NCBI GenBank assembly: GCA_015231865.1
Contig: JADGAU010000015.1
Coordinates: forward strand, 1-35,875
Reading direction: 5' to 3'
From: Gammaproteobacteria bacterium
GTDB lineage: Bacteria > Pseudomonadota > Gammaproteobacteria > GRL18
DNA: 35,875 nt
The notes below the pieces were generated by a model. The model worked only from the letters and a program-made list of their open reading frames with translations, was not told the DNA's origin and made no database searches. Position numbers and translations under genes: made by a program. Shown here piece after piece: positions 9,650-19,570 of this stretch; the stretch's first letter is position 1, and each line of letters begins with the position of its first letter.

Positions 9650-10855
9650 ATGAAATACTTACATTATCTTCAAATCAAAGGTAACTCGAAAGCTTACATA
9701 ACGTTTATTGTTTCTTTAGCGGTTATTATCCTGATTGGACTGCTGTCAGTTTATCAAATGGAACATCAAGGACACTGGATTACTGGTATGAATAACCAGG
9801 TAGTTTGGGGTTTACCACATGTGTTTGCTATTTTTCTAATTGTTGCTGCATCTGGAGCATTAAATGTGGCTTCAATTTCATCTGCATTAGGTAAAAAAGC
9901 TTACAAACCTCTGGCTAGGTTATCAGGAGTAATGGCAATTGGTCTTTTAGTCGGCGGTTTAGTTATTTTACTACTTGATTTAGGTAGGCCAGATAGATTA
10001 ATTGTTGCCATGACTGAATTTAATTTTACATCTATTTTCACCTGGAACATATTTCTTTATTCTGGCTTTATTGGAATAGTCGCAGTCTATTCATGGACTA
10101 TGCTAGATCGGCCATATAATAAATTTACCAATATGGTTGGTACAGTTGCCTTTGTATGGCGTCTTATTTTAACGATGGGTACTGGTTCTATCTTCGGTAT
10201 GCTAATTTCAAGAGAAGCCTATGATTCTGCATTATTGGCACCTATGTTTATAATTATGTCTTTCTCTTTTGGACTCGCTGTATATTTATTGTATTTATTA
10301 ACTGCATATCGACTATCTGAGAGGCCTTTAGGAGATTATATTGTTACCAGGCTTCGTAACTTATTAGGAATTTTTGTTGCAGCTGTTGCTTTCATGGTAC
10401 TCATTTATCATTTAACATTTTTATATTCTAGTGAGCATAGAGATGTATCTTTGTTTATTTTGCTTGATGGTGGTATTTATACATCATTATTTTGGATTGG
10501 ACAGATTATTTTGGGAACAATAGCACCACTTGCTATTATTTATACTCCGTCAATGAAAAATAACCGTAATCTTTTGTCTTTAGCTTCAGTTCTAATTATT
10601 TTAGGTGGTTTTGTCCAGTTATATATCATAATTATTGGTGGTCAGGCTTATCCCATACAATTATTTCCAGGGTATGAAGTAACCAGTACCTTTGCAGATG
10701 GCATTGTTGCCCAATACTCCCCAAGCATCAATGAGTTTCTACTTGGTATTGCAGGTGTTTCAATTAGTTTATTAATTATAACCATTGCATTACGATTATT
10801 TCATTTATTACCGCTGAGTTTAGAAGATAAGTACGCAAATCCTCATCATAGTTAA
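9650..10855 (+). CDS. dsrP: DsrP, NrfD-like integral membrane subunit
   Basis: Multi-TM NrfD/PsrC-type sequence (LLLDLGRPDRLIVAM...), follows dsrO. Confidence 0.95.
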   Translation: MKYLHYLQIKGNSKAYITFIVSLAVIILIGLLSVYQMEHQGHWITGMNNQVVWGLPHVFAIFLIVAASGALNVASISSALGKKAYKPLARLSGVMAIGLLVGGLVILLLDLGRPDRLIVAMTEFNFTSIFTWNIFLYSGFIGIVAVYSWTMLDRPYNKFTNMVGTVAFVWRLILTMGTGSIFGMLISREAYDSALLAPMFIIMSFSFGLAVYLLYLLTAYRLSERPLGDYIVTRLRNLLGIFVAAVAFMVLIYHLTFLYSSEHRDVSLFILLDGGIYTSLFWIGQIILGTIAPLAIIYTPSMKNNRNLLSLASVLIILGGFVQLYIIIIGGQAYPIQLFPGYEVTSTFADGIVAQYSPSINEFLLGIAGVSISLLIITIALRLFHLLPLSLEDKYANPHHS

Positions 10856-10857
10856 TT

Positions 10858-11304
10858 TTGAAATCTATTAAACTTTTATTATTATTATTTTTTAGCTGTA
10901 TCCTTTTTAATCAAGTAAAGGCAGATAATAATTCATACGCTCAATCGCATTATGTTTTCCAATATAATGCGTTTCCTTCTGACTCCTTATCATCTTTGAT
11001 GACAAATAAATATGGCTTTAAGCGTAGTAAAAATACTGCCTTAGTTAATATAACGATTATTGACAAGGATTCAGATAGTTTATTTAAAGGCATAAAAGCT
11101 GAAGTAAACGGCGCTATGAAAAATTTATTAGCTCAGGAAAGAAAATTAAAATTTAAAGAGATATTTGAAGATAATGCATATTACTATATTGCAGAAGTAA
11201 AAGTTGAACATAAAGATTTAGTCAATATGAACATAGAAGTTAAGCCATATAATGCTAATCAGCTTTTTACTTTTAAATTTACTAAGCAATTTATTACAAA
11301 ATAA
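10858..11304 (+). CDS. DUF4426-like secreted protein, TTG start
   Basis: Signal peptide (MKSIKLLLLLFFSCILFNQVKA) and DUF4426-like pattern HYVFQYNAFPSDSLSS...YGFKRSKNTALVNI...FKEIFEDNAYYYIAEV. Starts 2 nt after the dsrP stop. Confidence 0.75.
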   Translation: MKSIKLLLLLFFSCILFNQVKADNNSYAQSHYVFQYNAFPSDSLSSLMTNKYGFKRSKNTALVNITIIDKDSDSLFKGIKAEVNGAMKNLLAQERKLKFKEIFEDNAYYYIAEVKVEHKDLVNMNIEVKPYNANQLFTFKFTKQFITK

Positions 11305-11311
11305 GTATGAA

Positions 11312-12115
11312 CTAAGAGCATAGGTTTGATAACTGGATAAATTGTAGTATTGATAAATTCTCTGCTCTTTCTGAACCTTTAATTCCAATTAAATCAAATT
11401 GCTCTTGTGATATAATACCTTTTAAATTATTTCTGATTGTTTTTCTTCTTTGTTGAAAAGATAATTTAGATATTTTCTTGAACATTTCAATATTTTTTAC
11501 AGCTAAGCCATGTGCCTTATCTGTATTGTTATAGGGTGTTAAACTAACAATTGCAGAGTCTACTTTTGGCATCGGTGTAAAAGCATTAGGTGGGACAATA
11601 AATTTTTTATCAATTTGATAAAAATACTGCATCAAAATACTTAGACGGCCATAGTTTTTAGTATTTGGTTTAGCAACAAGCCTATCTACAACTTCATTTT
11701 GCAGCATAAAATGCATATCTTTAATACATTGTCTAAATTGAATTAAATGAATTAATAGTGGTGTACTAATGTTGTATGGTAGATTTCCAACTAATCTATA
11801 AGTAGGTGTGGTAATGTCATCAGCATATAATGTCGAAAAATCAAACTGTAAGGCATCATGGCTTATTATATCTAACTTGTTATGATATTCACTAAACTGT
11901 CTGATAAGTATTGGAATTAAATCTCTATCAAGTTCGATAGCAGTTAAATGTTTAGCTTGTTTAATTAAGTATTTAGTTATCGCCCCTTTACCCGGCCCAA
12001 TCTCAACTACAGACTGGTTTTTAGTGACAGACATCACCTGAATTATTTGATGAATAATCTGTTCATTATTTAAAAAGTTTTGTCCAAACCTTTTACGAGC
12101 TTTATGAGTAAACAT
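11312..12115 (-). CDS. rsmA: 16S rRNA dimethyladenosine transferase
   Basis: KsgA motifs KRFGQNFL, VVEIGPGKGAIT, GNLPYNIS, and F-QRRKTIRNNL. Confidence 0.97.
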   Translation of the reverse strand: MFTHKARKRFGQNFLNNEQIIHQIIQVMSVTKNQSVVEIGPGKGAITKYLIKQAKHLTAIELDRDLIPILIRQFSEYHNKLDIISHDALQFDFSTLYADDITTPTYRLVGNLPYNISTPLLIHLIQFRQCIKDMHFMLQNEVVDRLVAKPNTKNYGRLSILMQYFYQIDKKFIVPPNAFTPMPKVDSAIVSLTPYNNTDKAHGLAVKNIEMFKKISKLSFQQRRKTIRNNLKGIISQEQFDLIGIKGSERAENLSILQFIQLSNLCS

Positions 12116-12124
12116 TAAGCAACC

Positions 12125-13144
12125 TTATACATTATTTGTATTCATTGATTGTGCACATTCAATTGCATAAATCAGACTTCCTAAATTAATAGTATCTTTT
12201 TTTCCTGCTAAATCTAATGCAGTGCCGTGATCAACTGATGTTCTAATAAAGGGTAAGCCAAGCGTAATATTTACCGCATGACCAAACCCCAGGTGCTTTA
12301 AGACAGGAAGTCCCTGGTCATGATACATTGCAAGTACAACATCCGCTTTTGACATATATCCAGGTGTAAATATGGTATCTGCAGGAAAAGGTCCATAAGC
12401 TTCAATACCAATAGATTGGCAATATTGTATTGCCGGGATAATTTCATTAATTTCTTCCATACCTAAGTGACCATCTTCACCAGCATGTGGGTTTAGTCCA
12501 CAAACATATATTTGTGGTTGCTTTAAATTAAATTTATGTTTTAATTCCTGGTTTAATAAAGTGATAATTGTTTCAATTGCATGTTTTCTTATCTGTGCAG
12601 GGATTTCAGTTAAGGGTAAATGAGTGGTAACTAAGGCAACACGTAATTGCTCACATGCAAGCATCATAATGACATCTTTAGCCTGGCTTTTTTCTGCTAA
12701 ATACTCTGTATGTCCAGTAAAATCTGAGTCAGATAAATGTTCATACATATAATAATCATTGATTATGCCTTTATGTATTGGCCCAGTCACTAATCCCTTA
12801 ATATTAGGTTGACTAAGTGAAAGTTCGATTGCTAAATCTAATGTTCTGAGTACATAAGGTGCATTTTTGTAATTAAGTTCCCCAATTACAACTTCTGTTA
12901 CGATGGGTATATGAAGGCATAACAGCTGTTTGTTACCTGTGTAATAATGTTGTTCAGTAGTCAAAGAGCTTAAATCTTCAATAATATGGATATTAATATC
13001 ACAATCTAATATATTGGCACGTTGTTGTAATAAAAGGTAATCGGCAATTACTATGATTGGATATTTAGTATCACCATTAGCAAGTAAAACAGCAAGGTCT
13101 ACACCTATACCAGCAGGCTCTCCAGCAGTATATAATAAATACAT
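12125..13144 (-). CDS. pdxA: 4-hydroxythreonine-4-phosphate dehydrogenase
   Basis: TAGEPAGIGVDL, GLNPHAGEDGHLG, MYHDQGLPVLK, DHGTALD motifs; conserved lptD-surA-pdxA-rsmA order. Confidence 0.96.
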   Translation of the reverse strand: MYLLYTAGEPAGIGVDLAVLLANGDTKYPIIVIADYLLLQQRANILDCDINIHIIEDLSSLTTEQHYYTGNKQLLCLHIPIVTEVVIGELNYKNAPYVLRTLDLAIELSLSQPNIKGLVTGPIHKGIINDYYMYEHLSDSDFTGHTEYLAEKSQAKDVIMMLACEQLRVALVTTHLPLTEIPAQIRKHAIETIITLLNQELKHKFNLKQPQIYVCGLNPHAGEDGHLGMEEINEIIPAIQYCQSIGIEAYGPFPADTIFTPGYMSKADVVLAMYHDQGLPVLKHLGFGHAVNITLGLPFIRTSVDHGTALDLAGKKDTINLGSLIYAIECAQSMNTNNV

Positions 13145-13165
13145 TGATATATTAATTGCTATGAC

Positions 13166-14470
13166 TCACAAAATTTCTATATGTGCTTCATCACGGATTT
13201 GGCGAAGCCAATAAAGTTTTTTCTCAGAAATTGATTTTTGTCTAAGATTCTCTCGTATCTTATTACGAATAAATTCGTCACTATTATCTCTTTTCCTACG
13301 CTCAAGCACTTGAATTAAATGGAAACCAAAAGGAGTTTTAACAATAGGGCTTATTTCATTGATACTAAGATTTGTTAATGCCAAATCAAACTCTGGCACC
13401 ATTGTGCCCGGTTTAAACCAGCCTAGATCACCACCTTGAGATGCTGAAACTTTATCGTCTGAATGTGCTTTAGAAAGTTTAGCAAAGTCTTCTCCAGCAA
13501 CTAGTCTAACGCGTAGATTACTTAGGTGTTCTTTGGCTTGTTCATCATTAATGTTTAAGTTAGTTTTGATTAGAATATGACGAGCATGGGTTTCATTTAT
13601 TTCATGCTGCAAGGCATTTTTAGTTTCTAATAGCTTAACAATTATAAATCCAATATCAGAACGAATAGGTTTTGAAAATGAGCCAATAGTTAGTTTAGGA
13701 GTTACTTCAGCGATCATTGATGGTAGCTCATTACCCTTGCGCCATCCGAGATCGCCGCCTTCAAGTGCATTGCCAGCATCAGAAAATTCTATCGCAGTAT
13801 TTCTAAAATCAGCACCATCTAATAATTTTTTGTATACTTCATTCGCTCTAATTTTAAGTTCATCAATTTTGTCGGAGGAAGCACCTTCAGGAATTGAAAA
13901 TAAAATGATTGCAGGGTGATAAAGTGTATTAGCATCTATTTCATCTTTAAAGTTTAGCAGATAATTATCAACATCATGATTTGATATAATAACCTTACTA
14001 TCAACAAATTTTTGTTGTAAACGACTCAGAGTTATTTGTTGTTGAATTTGTAGGCGAAAATCTTCGTAATCAATATTTTGTTCTTTTAAGGCTGAAATAA
14101 AATCTGTTAGACTTAGATTGTTTTTTTCGGCCATTTTATGGATTGAACGATTAAGAGTCGTTTCATCTTGTCTAATACCGACTTGTTTAGCAAGATTCAT
14201 TTGAATTTTATCCATAATAAGTTTATCTAACACTTTTTTAGATAAAATATTGGCTGGGGGAAGACTTTTCCCCTGTTGCTTTAGGTTACCAACGATAGAT
14301 TTAAAATTTCGTTCAAGTTCAACTTTTGTAATGACATCATCATCCACAATGGCAACTATTCGGTCAAGTTCTTTCATATCTGCATAGCATGCAAATGGCC
14401 ATATGCTAATACAGATTACAATCATTTTATGGATAAAATTTTTGGGGTATGTCATTTTGATTCCTAGCAA
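13166..14470 (-). CDS. surA: Periplasmic chaperone / peptidyl-prolyl isomerase SurA
   Basis: N-terminal SurA domain (LDRIVAIVDDDVITKVEL) and two PpiC repeats (ARHILIKTN...GGDLGWFKPGTMVPEF); synteny. Confidence 0.96.
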   Translation of the reverse strand: MLGIKMTYPKNFIHKMIVICISIWPFACYADMKELDRIVAIVDDDVITKVELERNFKSIVGNLKQQGKSLPPANILSKKVLDKLIMDKIQMNLAKQVGIRQDETTLNRSIHKMAEKNNLSLTDFISALKEQNIDYEDFRLQIQQQITLSRLQQKFVDSKVIISNHDVDNYLLNFKDEIDANTLYHPAIILFSIPEGASSDKIDELKIRANEVYKKLLDGADFRNTAIEFSDAGNALEGGDLGWRKGNELPSMIAEVTPKLTIGSFSKPIRSDIGFIIVKLLETKNALQHEINETHARHILIKTNLNINDEQAKEHLSNLRVRLVAGEDFAKLSKAHSDDKVSASQGGDLGWFKPGTMVPEFDLALTNLSINEISPIVKTPFGFHLIQVLERRKRDNSDEFIRNKIRENLRQKSISEKKLYWLRQIRDEAHIEIL

Positions 14471-16858
14471 TTAATAAATACTCTTAGCACCTGGTATTTG
14501 TTCAGACAAATGTGTTGCATCAATGTTCCCAAAAGAGCTTAATCCTTTAAACATAATTCTAAACATGATGCTGTTATCAATTTCTCCTGTTAATGAATCA
14601 CGCTCATGTTCCAAAGCCAGGCGAATTGCATAACAGCAGCTATCATATTCAAAACCTAATAGCGCATTTGAAACATATTTTTGTTCGCTCTTATACTTAA
14701 GTGAACTTAACATTAGCCAATTAGGGACTAATTCCCAGTAATTAGAATAGCTAATTGTTTTATCAAGTGTTTCATTACTATCATCGTTATATGATAAATT
14801 AATTATATGATTGTTATCATGATAATATTGAAGATTGAAATTAGCTTGTCCAATTTGTTTGTTATTTGAGTTACCTTTAGCCTTATAATTATACAGTAAG
14901 GATAAGCGGGTACGCCAGTGAGAATGAAATTCTGAGGCAAGTTCTATAGCGGTTGCAGAATGCTTATCAGTTAAATCACTATAGGATTTATTTAGATGAA
15001 CATTTCTATCGTCAAAATACCAGATTTGACCAATAGAAGCACGAAATGATTCTAAACCATTTTCATTGATAAGACGTGTTGTTAATGCGCTGGTTAATTG
15101 ATTTGCATCTGCTAACCTGTCAACACCTGTAAAACGATTTTCTTTGAATAGTTGGCTAAAGCTAAAATTAGTTAAATCAGTATCAAATACAGGGAAATCT
15201 GACTGATTAACATCTTTAACATTAAGGTAATAAAGTCTTGGTTCAAGCGTATGAAGATATTGCTGCTCAAAAAAACTACTTTGACGTTCAAAAAACAAAC
15301 CAGTATCCAAACTAAAAAGGGGGATGGAACGGGAATAATCTTCAGTATTCGTATTATTTTCTGTTAAATGATATTTTAATAGATCCAAGGAAACTTTAGG
15401 TTTGATAAAGCTATAGTCATTAAGGAAATTTAGCATAAATGAAGGACGTAGGTGATAGCGATTACCTTCAGGTAAATTTAGGCTAGTATTACTATTTTTC
15501 TTAAAATTCACAAACTCTGAATCAATACTCAATTGTAGAGGGATTTGAGTCCTTAGAAATTGATTCCACTGTTTGTCATAATTAACTTTGAACTGTGGTA
15601 GCCTGCTATAAATATTGGTATTAACTGTGGTAACCTGATATTGTTGAAGTCGGCCAAGAACGGATAATGAACCGCCAAAAAGTTTATCACGGTGTGATAT
15701 GGTCAAAGAGCGGTTAAGGTTATTTTCATTGTTATTCAGTGTTTGCTGATTAAAGTCTCGGTTAAAATAATTATCAGAAAGGTAGTTATAATCAAGAGAT
15801 AGATCCCATTTTTCAGCCAAATGATGATGAACAACCGATAAAGCTTGTCTCTGAGATTCTATATCAGAACCATACTTAGATATTTCTTTTTCGCTTCGAA
15901 TTTGATCGTAGTCAGTATCATAAATATGATTGATATTGACAGTTGTCTTTGACTTGCTGCTTAAATGCCGTATTTCATGATTTAAAAACAATCCTCTTTT
16001 CGACATAATAGACGGCGTGATGGTGTAATCTTTATTGGCGGCAATGTTCCAATAATAAGGCAAACTTAAATTCATTCCTAAGTCACTTGAATAATAGACA
16101 GTTGGAAAAAGAACACCACTCATTCTTTCTTTACCCAGTGGGAATTGAATATAAGGTAAATAAAATACCGGTAAATCTTTAATATAAAATATTATATTTT
16201 TACCTTCACCAATATTTTTATTAGGGTAAAGACTTATTTCCTGCCCTCTTAATGCCCAGCTTTCATTTTCTCTCGGACAGGTAGAAAAACTTGCATCAGT
16301 TAAATGGCTTATATCAGGTGAAAATGTAATATTTTCTGCACGTCCCTGAAAGTTGTCAGTTATAGCTGTATATTCAGCATTCTTAATTTCTCCATTCTTT
16401 GTTTTAGTAAAATAAAACAGTTTATCGCCACTAATATTCATATCCTGATTATTAAAGGTAACGGCTTCATGGGCACTAAATAACTCTTGAGATAAATCAT
16501 AGCTGGCTTTATTTGATTGTATCCTATTGCCATTTTGTTGTATTTCAACATGACCTGAAAATTGAACAATATTTTCTGTATCTTTAGTAACTTCTTCGGC
16601 AAATATTTCAGTAAGCTTGTTTAATGGCTTTGTTAAAGTTTGGTGAGTATGATTGTTTGATTTTAACTGATGAACACAATTTAGTCTGTTTACAGAATAA
16701 AATTCAGTTGCAGTAATATTTTCAGGCAATCGTGTTTTATCAACAACATTATCTTCAATATTAACTATATTATGGGTAATGCTTGATGTATCAGCATTTA
16801 AAGAAATTGAAAAAAGAGGTAAAAATAGAATTAATATGGAAAAAATAAAATGAAACAT
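14471..16858 (-). CDS. lptD: LPS-assembly outer membrane protein LptD
   Basis: Signal peptide, OstA/LptA-like N-terminal domain (FSGHVEIQQNGNRIQSNKASYD), long beta-barrel C-terminal region; adjacent to surA. Confidence 0.95.
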   Translation of the reverse strand: MFHFIFSILILFLPLFSISLNADTSSITHNIVNIEDNVVDKTRLPENITATEFYSVNRLNCVHQLKSNNHTHQTLTKPLNKLTEIFAEEVTKDTENIVQFSGHVEIQQNGNRIQSNKASYDLSQELFSAHEAVTFNNQDMNISGDKLFYFTKTKNGEIKNAEYTAITDNFQGRAENITFSPDISHLTDASFSTCPRENESWALRGQEISLYPNKNIGEGKNIIFYIKDLPVFYLPYIQFPLGKERMSGVLFPTVYYSSDLGMNLSLPYYWNIAANKDYTITPSIMSKRGLFLNHEIRHLSSKSKTTVNINHIYDTDYDQIRSEKEISKYGSDIESQRQALSVVHHHLAEKWDLSLDYNYLSDNYFNRDFNQQTLNNNENNLNRSLTISHRDKLFGGSLSVLGRLQQYQVTTVNTNIYSRLPQFKVNYDKQWNQFLRTQIPLQLSIDSEFVNFKKNSNTSLNLPEGNRYHLRPSFMLNFLNDYSFIKPKVSLDLLKYHLTENNTNTEDYSRSIPLFSLDTGLFFERQSSFFEQQYLHTLEPRLYYLNVKDVNQSDFPVFDTDLTNFSFSQLFKENRFTGVDRLADANQLTSALTTRLINENGLESFRASIGQIWYFDDRNVHLNKSYSDLTDKHSATAIELASEFHSHWRTRLSLLYNYKAKGNSNNKQIGQANFNLQYYHDNNHIINLSYNDDSNETLDKTISYSNYWELVPNWLMLSSLKYKSEQKYVSNALLGFEYDSCCYAIRLALEHERDSLTGEIDNSIMFRIMFKGLSSFGNIDATHLSEQIPGAKSIY

Positions 16859-16892
16859 TGTGTTGTTAAAGAAAAATGTCGTTAAAGAAAAT

Positions 16893-17480
16893 TTAAGACT
16901 TAACTGTCATAGCAACAGTATAGGTTTTTCCCTGTTTAACTTTTTTATAGTTGCCAAAAATATCATTAAAGCTGCGTTGAATAAACTTTCTCATTCCGGT
17001 AATCGTAACAACATAGAAACGTCCACCTGGCGCCAGGTAATTATAGGCATCGATCATATATAGGGAAAGCATTTCATTACCAACTTTTGCAGGTAGATTT
17101 GATACGATTAGAGAAAAAGTTTGTGGTGGAATTTGATTAAAACCATTACTTAAAAAAATATCACAATTATCGAGCTTATTTAACTTCGCATTTTTTTTGC
17201 TGTAATCAATTGCAACAAAATCTTTATCAACCATCACGACTGAGTTGCTAGTGTTTTTTGCCATATAAAGACCTAATGGGCCATAACCGCAACCAACATC
17301 AAGACAATGATCATCTGCATTCATTGATAAGTTTTCGAGTAATAAACGACTACCTTCATCTAAGTTTCTAGGAGAAAATAGTCCCCAGGTAGTATTAAAT
17401 TTAAATGCTTGTTGGTTGATAGTTTCAGAGAAAGTTAGATCTTCTCGAAAGTTCTCAATATCCTTAAACGATGATGACAT
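16893..17480 (-). CDS. RsmC-like class I SAM-dependent methyltransferase
   Basis: WGLFSPRNLDEGSRLLL, CLDVGCGYGPLGLYMA motif I; atypical motif IV SNLPAK. Confidence 0.85.
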   Translation of the reverse strand: MSSSFKDIENFREDLTFSETINQQAFKFNTTWGLFSPRNLDEGSRLLLENLSMNADDHCLDVGCGYGPLGLYMAKNTSNSVVMVDKDFVAIDYSKKNAKLNKLDNCDIFLSNGFNQIPPQTFSLIVSNLPAKVGNEMLSLYMIDAYNYLAPGGRFYVVTITGMRKFIQRSFNDIFGNYKKVKQGKTYTVAMTVKS

Positions 17481-17487
17481 AGGGTTT

Positions 17488-18429
17488 CTATTTGAATAGT
17501 TTATTTTTTAATTGTGAAAATAAGCCCTTAGGCTTTTCAGGTACAAATGAGTCCACATCAGGCAGATTATCGATTTCATTTATTAAGATGTCACAATTTT
17601 GTGGTCGTGCTTCAGGATCAACTTCAGTAGCCCAGTCGATAATATTTAGGAATTCAGGTGAATATAAATTCATATAGGCCTTAACGGCTGGTACTAATTT
17701 GTCATCTTGTTTTCGCTCTTTTGAAGGGGGCAATGCACGACCATCAATACTACTTCTAATGGTTGCACCCATTGCATAAATATCCGTCCAGGGACCAAGG
17801 TAACCACGCTCAGTCACCTGTTCAATTGGGGCAAAACCTGCAGTCGCTACCAATTTATTATCATATAAACGACTTTCCTGAGTTTCTCTAACTGCTCCAA
17901 AATCTAATAATAAAGGCTTGCCACCGGGACGCAAATGTATATTTCCGGGCTTAATATCTAGATGAAGCATTTTTTGTTCATGGATAACCTTTAATGCTTT
18001 TAAGCTTTCTACAAAAACAATACGTAACAGTTTTTCACTTAATTGTCCTTGTTGCTTACGAATGTAAGATTGTAAATTAACCCCTTTAACCTCATCCATG
18101 ACCATATAGTTGGTGCCATTTGCCGGGAAGAAGGTGATGACATTGACAATATTTTCATGCTTTAGCAGTGCTAAGCTACTTGCTTCTTGAATAAATAGTT
18201 TTTTTCCTTTTACAAGTGATGATTCTTCAGCTTTTGATTTACTGACAACCTTACAGTCATCAATTCGTACGGCTAATTTTTGAGGCATATATTCTTTAAT
18301 AACAACAGGGTTGTCTGTCTCTTTGTGATGGGCCTTATAAACAATACTAAAACCGCCTCCACCAAGAACTGAATCAATGACATATTCATCAATCACAGTT
18401 CCACTTGCTAATGCATTATTTTTTTCCAT
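17488..18429 (-). CDS. Serine/threonine protein kinase
   Basis: Gly-rich loop VLGGGGFSIVYKA, VIKE, catalytic HLDIKPGNIHL, DFGAVRET, and TDIYAMGATI. Confidence 0.93.
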   Translation of the reverse strand: MEKNNALASGTVIDEYVIDSVLGGGGFSIVYKAHHKETDNPVVIKEYMPQKLAVRIDDCKVVSKSKAEESSLVKGKKLFIQEASSLALLKHENIVNVITFFPANGTNYMVMDEVKGVNLQSYIRKQQGQLSEKLLRIVFVESLKALKVIHEQKMLHLDIKPGNIHLRPGGKPLLLDFGAVRETQESRLYDNKLVATAGFAPIEQVTERGYLGPWTDIYAMGATIRSSIDGRALPPSKERKQDDKLVPAVKAYMNLYSPEFLNIIDWATEVDPEARPQNCDILINEIDNLPDVDSFVPEKPKGLFSQLKNKLFK

Positions 18430-18521
18430 AATAGTTCTATTATTTATTATTTGATTTCGTACATGTTTTTTATGATTAGAGGTATAATAACATTTGTTAA
18501 AACTTATCGTACATAAAATCT

Positions 18522-19151
18522 ATGAATTTAAAAAGAAAATCTGGAAATCTATTTATTATTAGTGCACCTTCTGGTGCAGGTAAGACATCATTAATCAAGG
18601 CTTTGTTATCAAATTCAGATGACATTCAATTATCAGTTTCGCATACAACACGTAATAAAAGAGCAACTGAACAGGATGGAGTCGATTATTTTTTTATCTC
18701 AGTTGATGAATATAAAGATATGGTCGATAAAGAGCAATTTGTTGAACATGCAAAAGTGTTTGATAACTTTTACGGAACCTCGTCAGCACATATACAGCAA
18801 GTGCTTGATACAGGTAAAGATCTTATTTTAGAAATTGACTGGCAGGGAGCTGAACAGGTCAGGCTTAAGTTTCCACATGCAATATCAATTTTTATATTAC
18901 CCCCAAGCAAACAGGAATTGGCAAATAGATTAAATAGCCGAGGCCTTGATAGTGAAGATGTTATTCAAAAGCGCATGGAGCAGGCAGAAAAAGAAATGTC
19001 ACATTGTCCTAATTTTGACTACATTGTTGTCAATGAACAGTTTGAGCAGGCATTAAATGAATTGAATGTAATTATTATCAGTCAAAGCTTAACTAAAGAG
19101 TCACAATTTAAAAATTTAGAGACACTTTTAAATGATTTACTTGCAAATTAA
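18522..19151 (+). CDS. gmk: Guanylate kinase
   Basis: P-loop SAPSGAGKTSL, SVSHTTRNKRATEQDGVDYFF, ILEIDWQGAEQVR. Confidence 0.97.
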   Translation: MNLKRKSGNLFIISAPSGAGKTSLIKALLSNSDDIQLSVSHTTRNKRATEQDGVDYFFISVDEYKDMVDKEQFVEHAKVFDNFYGTSSAHIQQVLDTGKDLILEIDWQGAEQVRLKFPHAISIFILPPSKQELANRLNSRGLDSEDVIQKRMEQAEKEMSHCPNFDYIVVNEQFEQALNELNVIIISQSLTKESQFKNLETLLNDLLAN

Positions 19152-19280
19152 TTAACTAAGTCTATTTGACGCTAGCCTCAGACAAGAGTTTTATTGTACA
19201 ATACGCAGTTCAAAAAATTATTTGTATACTGCTAATCTTTCATTAAAATATCACCAGTATAGTTACCTTAAGGAAATAAA

Positions 19281-19547
19281 ATGGCACGCGTAACCGTAGA
19301 AGATTGTTTAGAATATGTTGAAAATCGTTTTGAGCTTGTTAGAGTTGCAACTCAGAGAGCTCGACAAATAGCCAATGGTAGTGAGCCATTAGTCGAAGTT
19401 GATAAGGATAAGCCAACGGTGATTGCATTAAGAGAAATTGCCGAACAAAAGATTGATCCAAGAACTTTTGACGAAGTTAAAGCAACTAATCATGTTGGAG
19501 AGTCAGTAACGACTGAAGAAGAAAGCAGCGAAGAAATTTCTGCTTAA
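19281..19547 (+). CDS. rpoZ: RNA polymerase omega subunit
   Basis: [33 protein letters not shown]; located between gmk and spoT. Confidence 0.97.
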   Translation: MARVTVEDCLEYVENRFELVRVATQRARQIANGSEPLVEVDKDKPTVIALREIAEQKIDPRTFDEVKATNHVGESVTTEEESSEEISA

Positions 19548-19570
19548 GTATCATTTTATAAGAACAAGCC

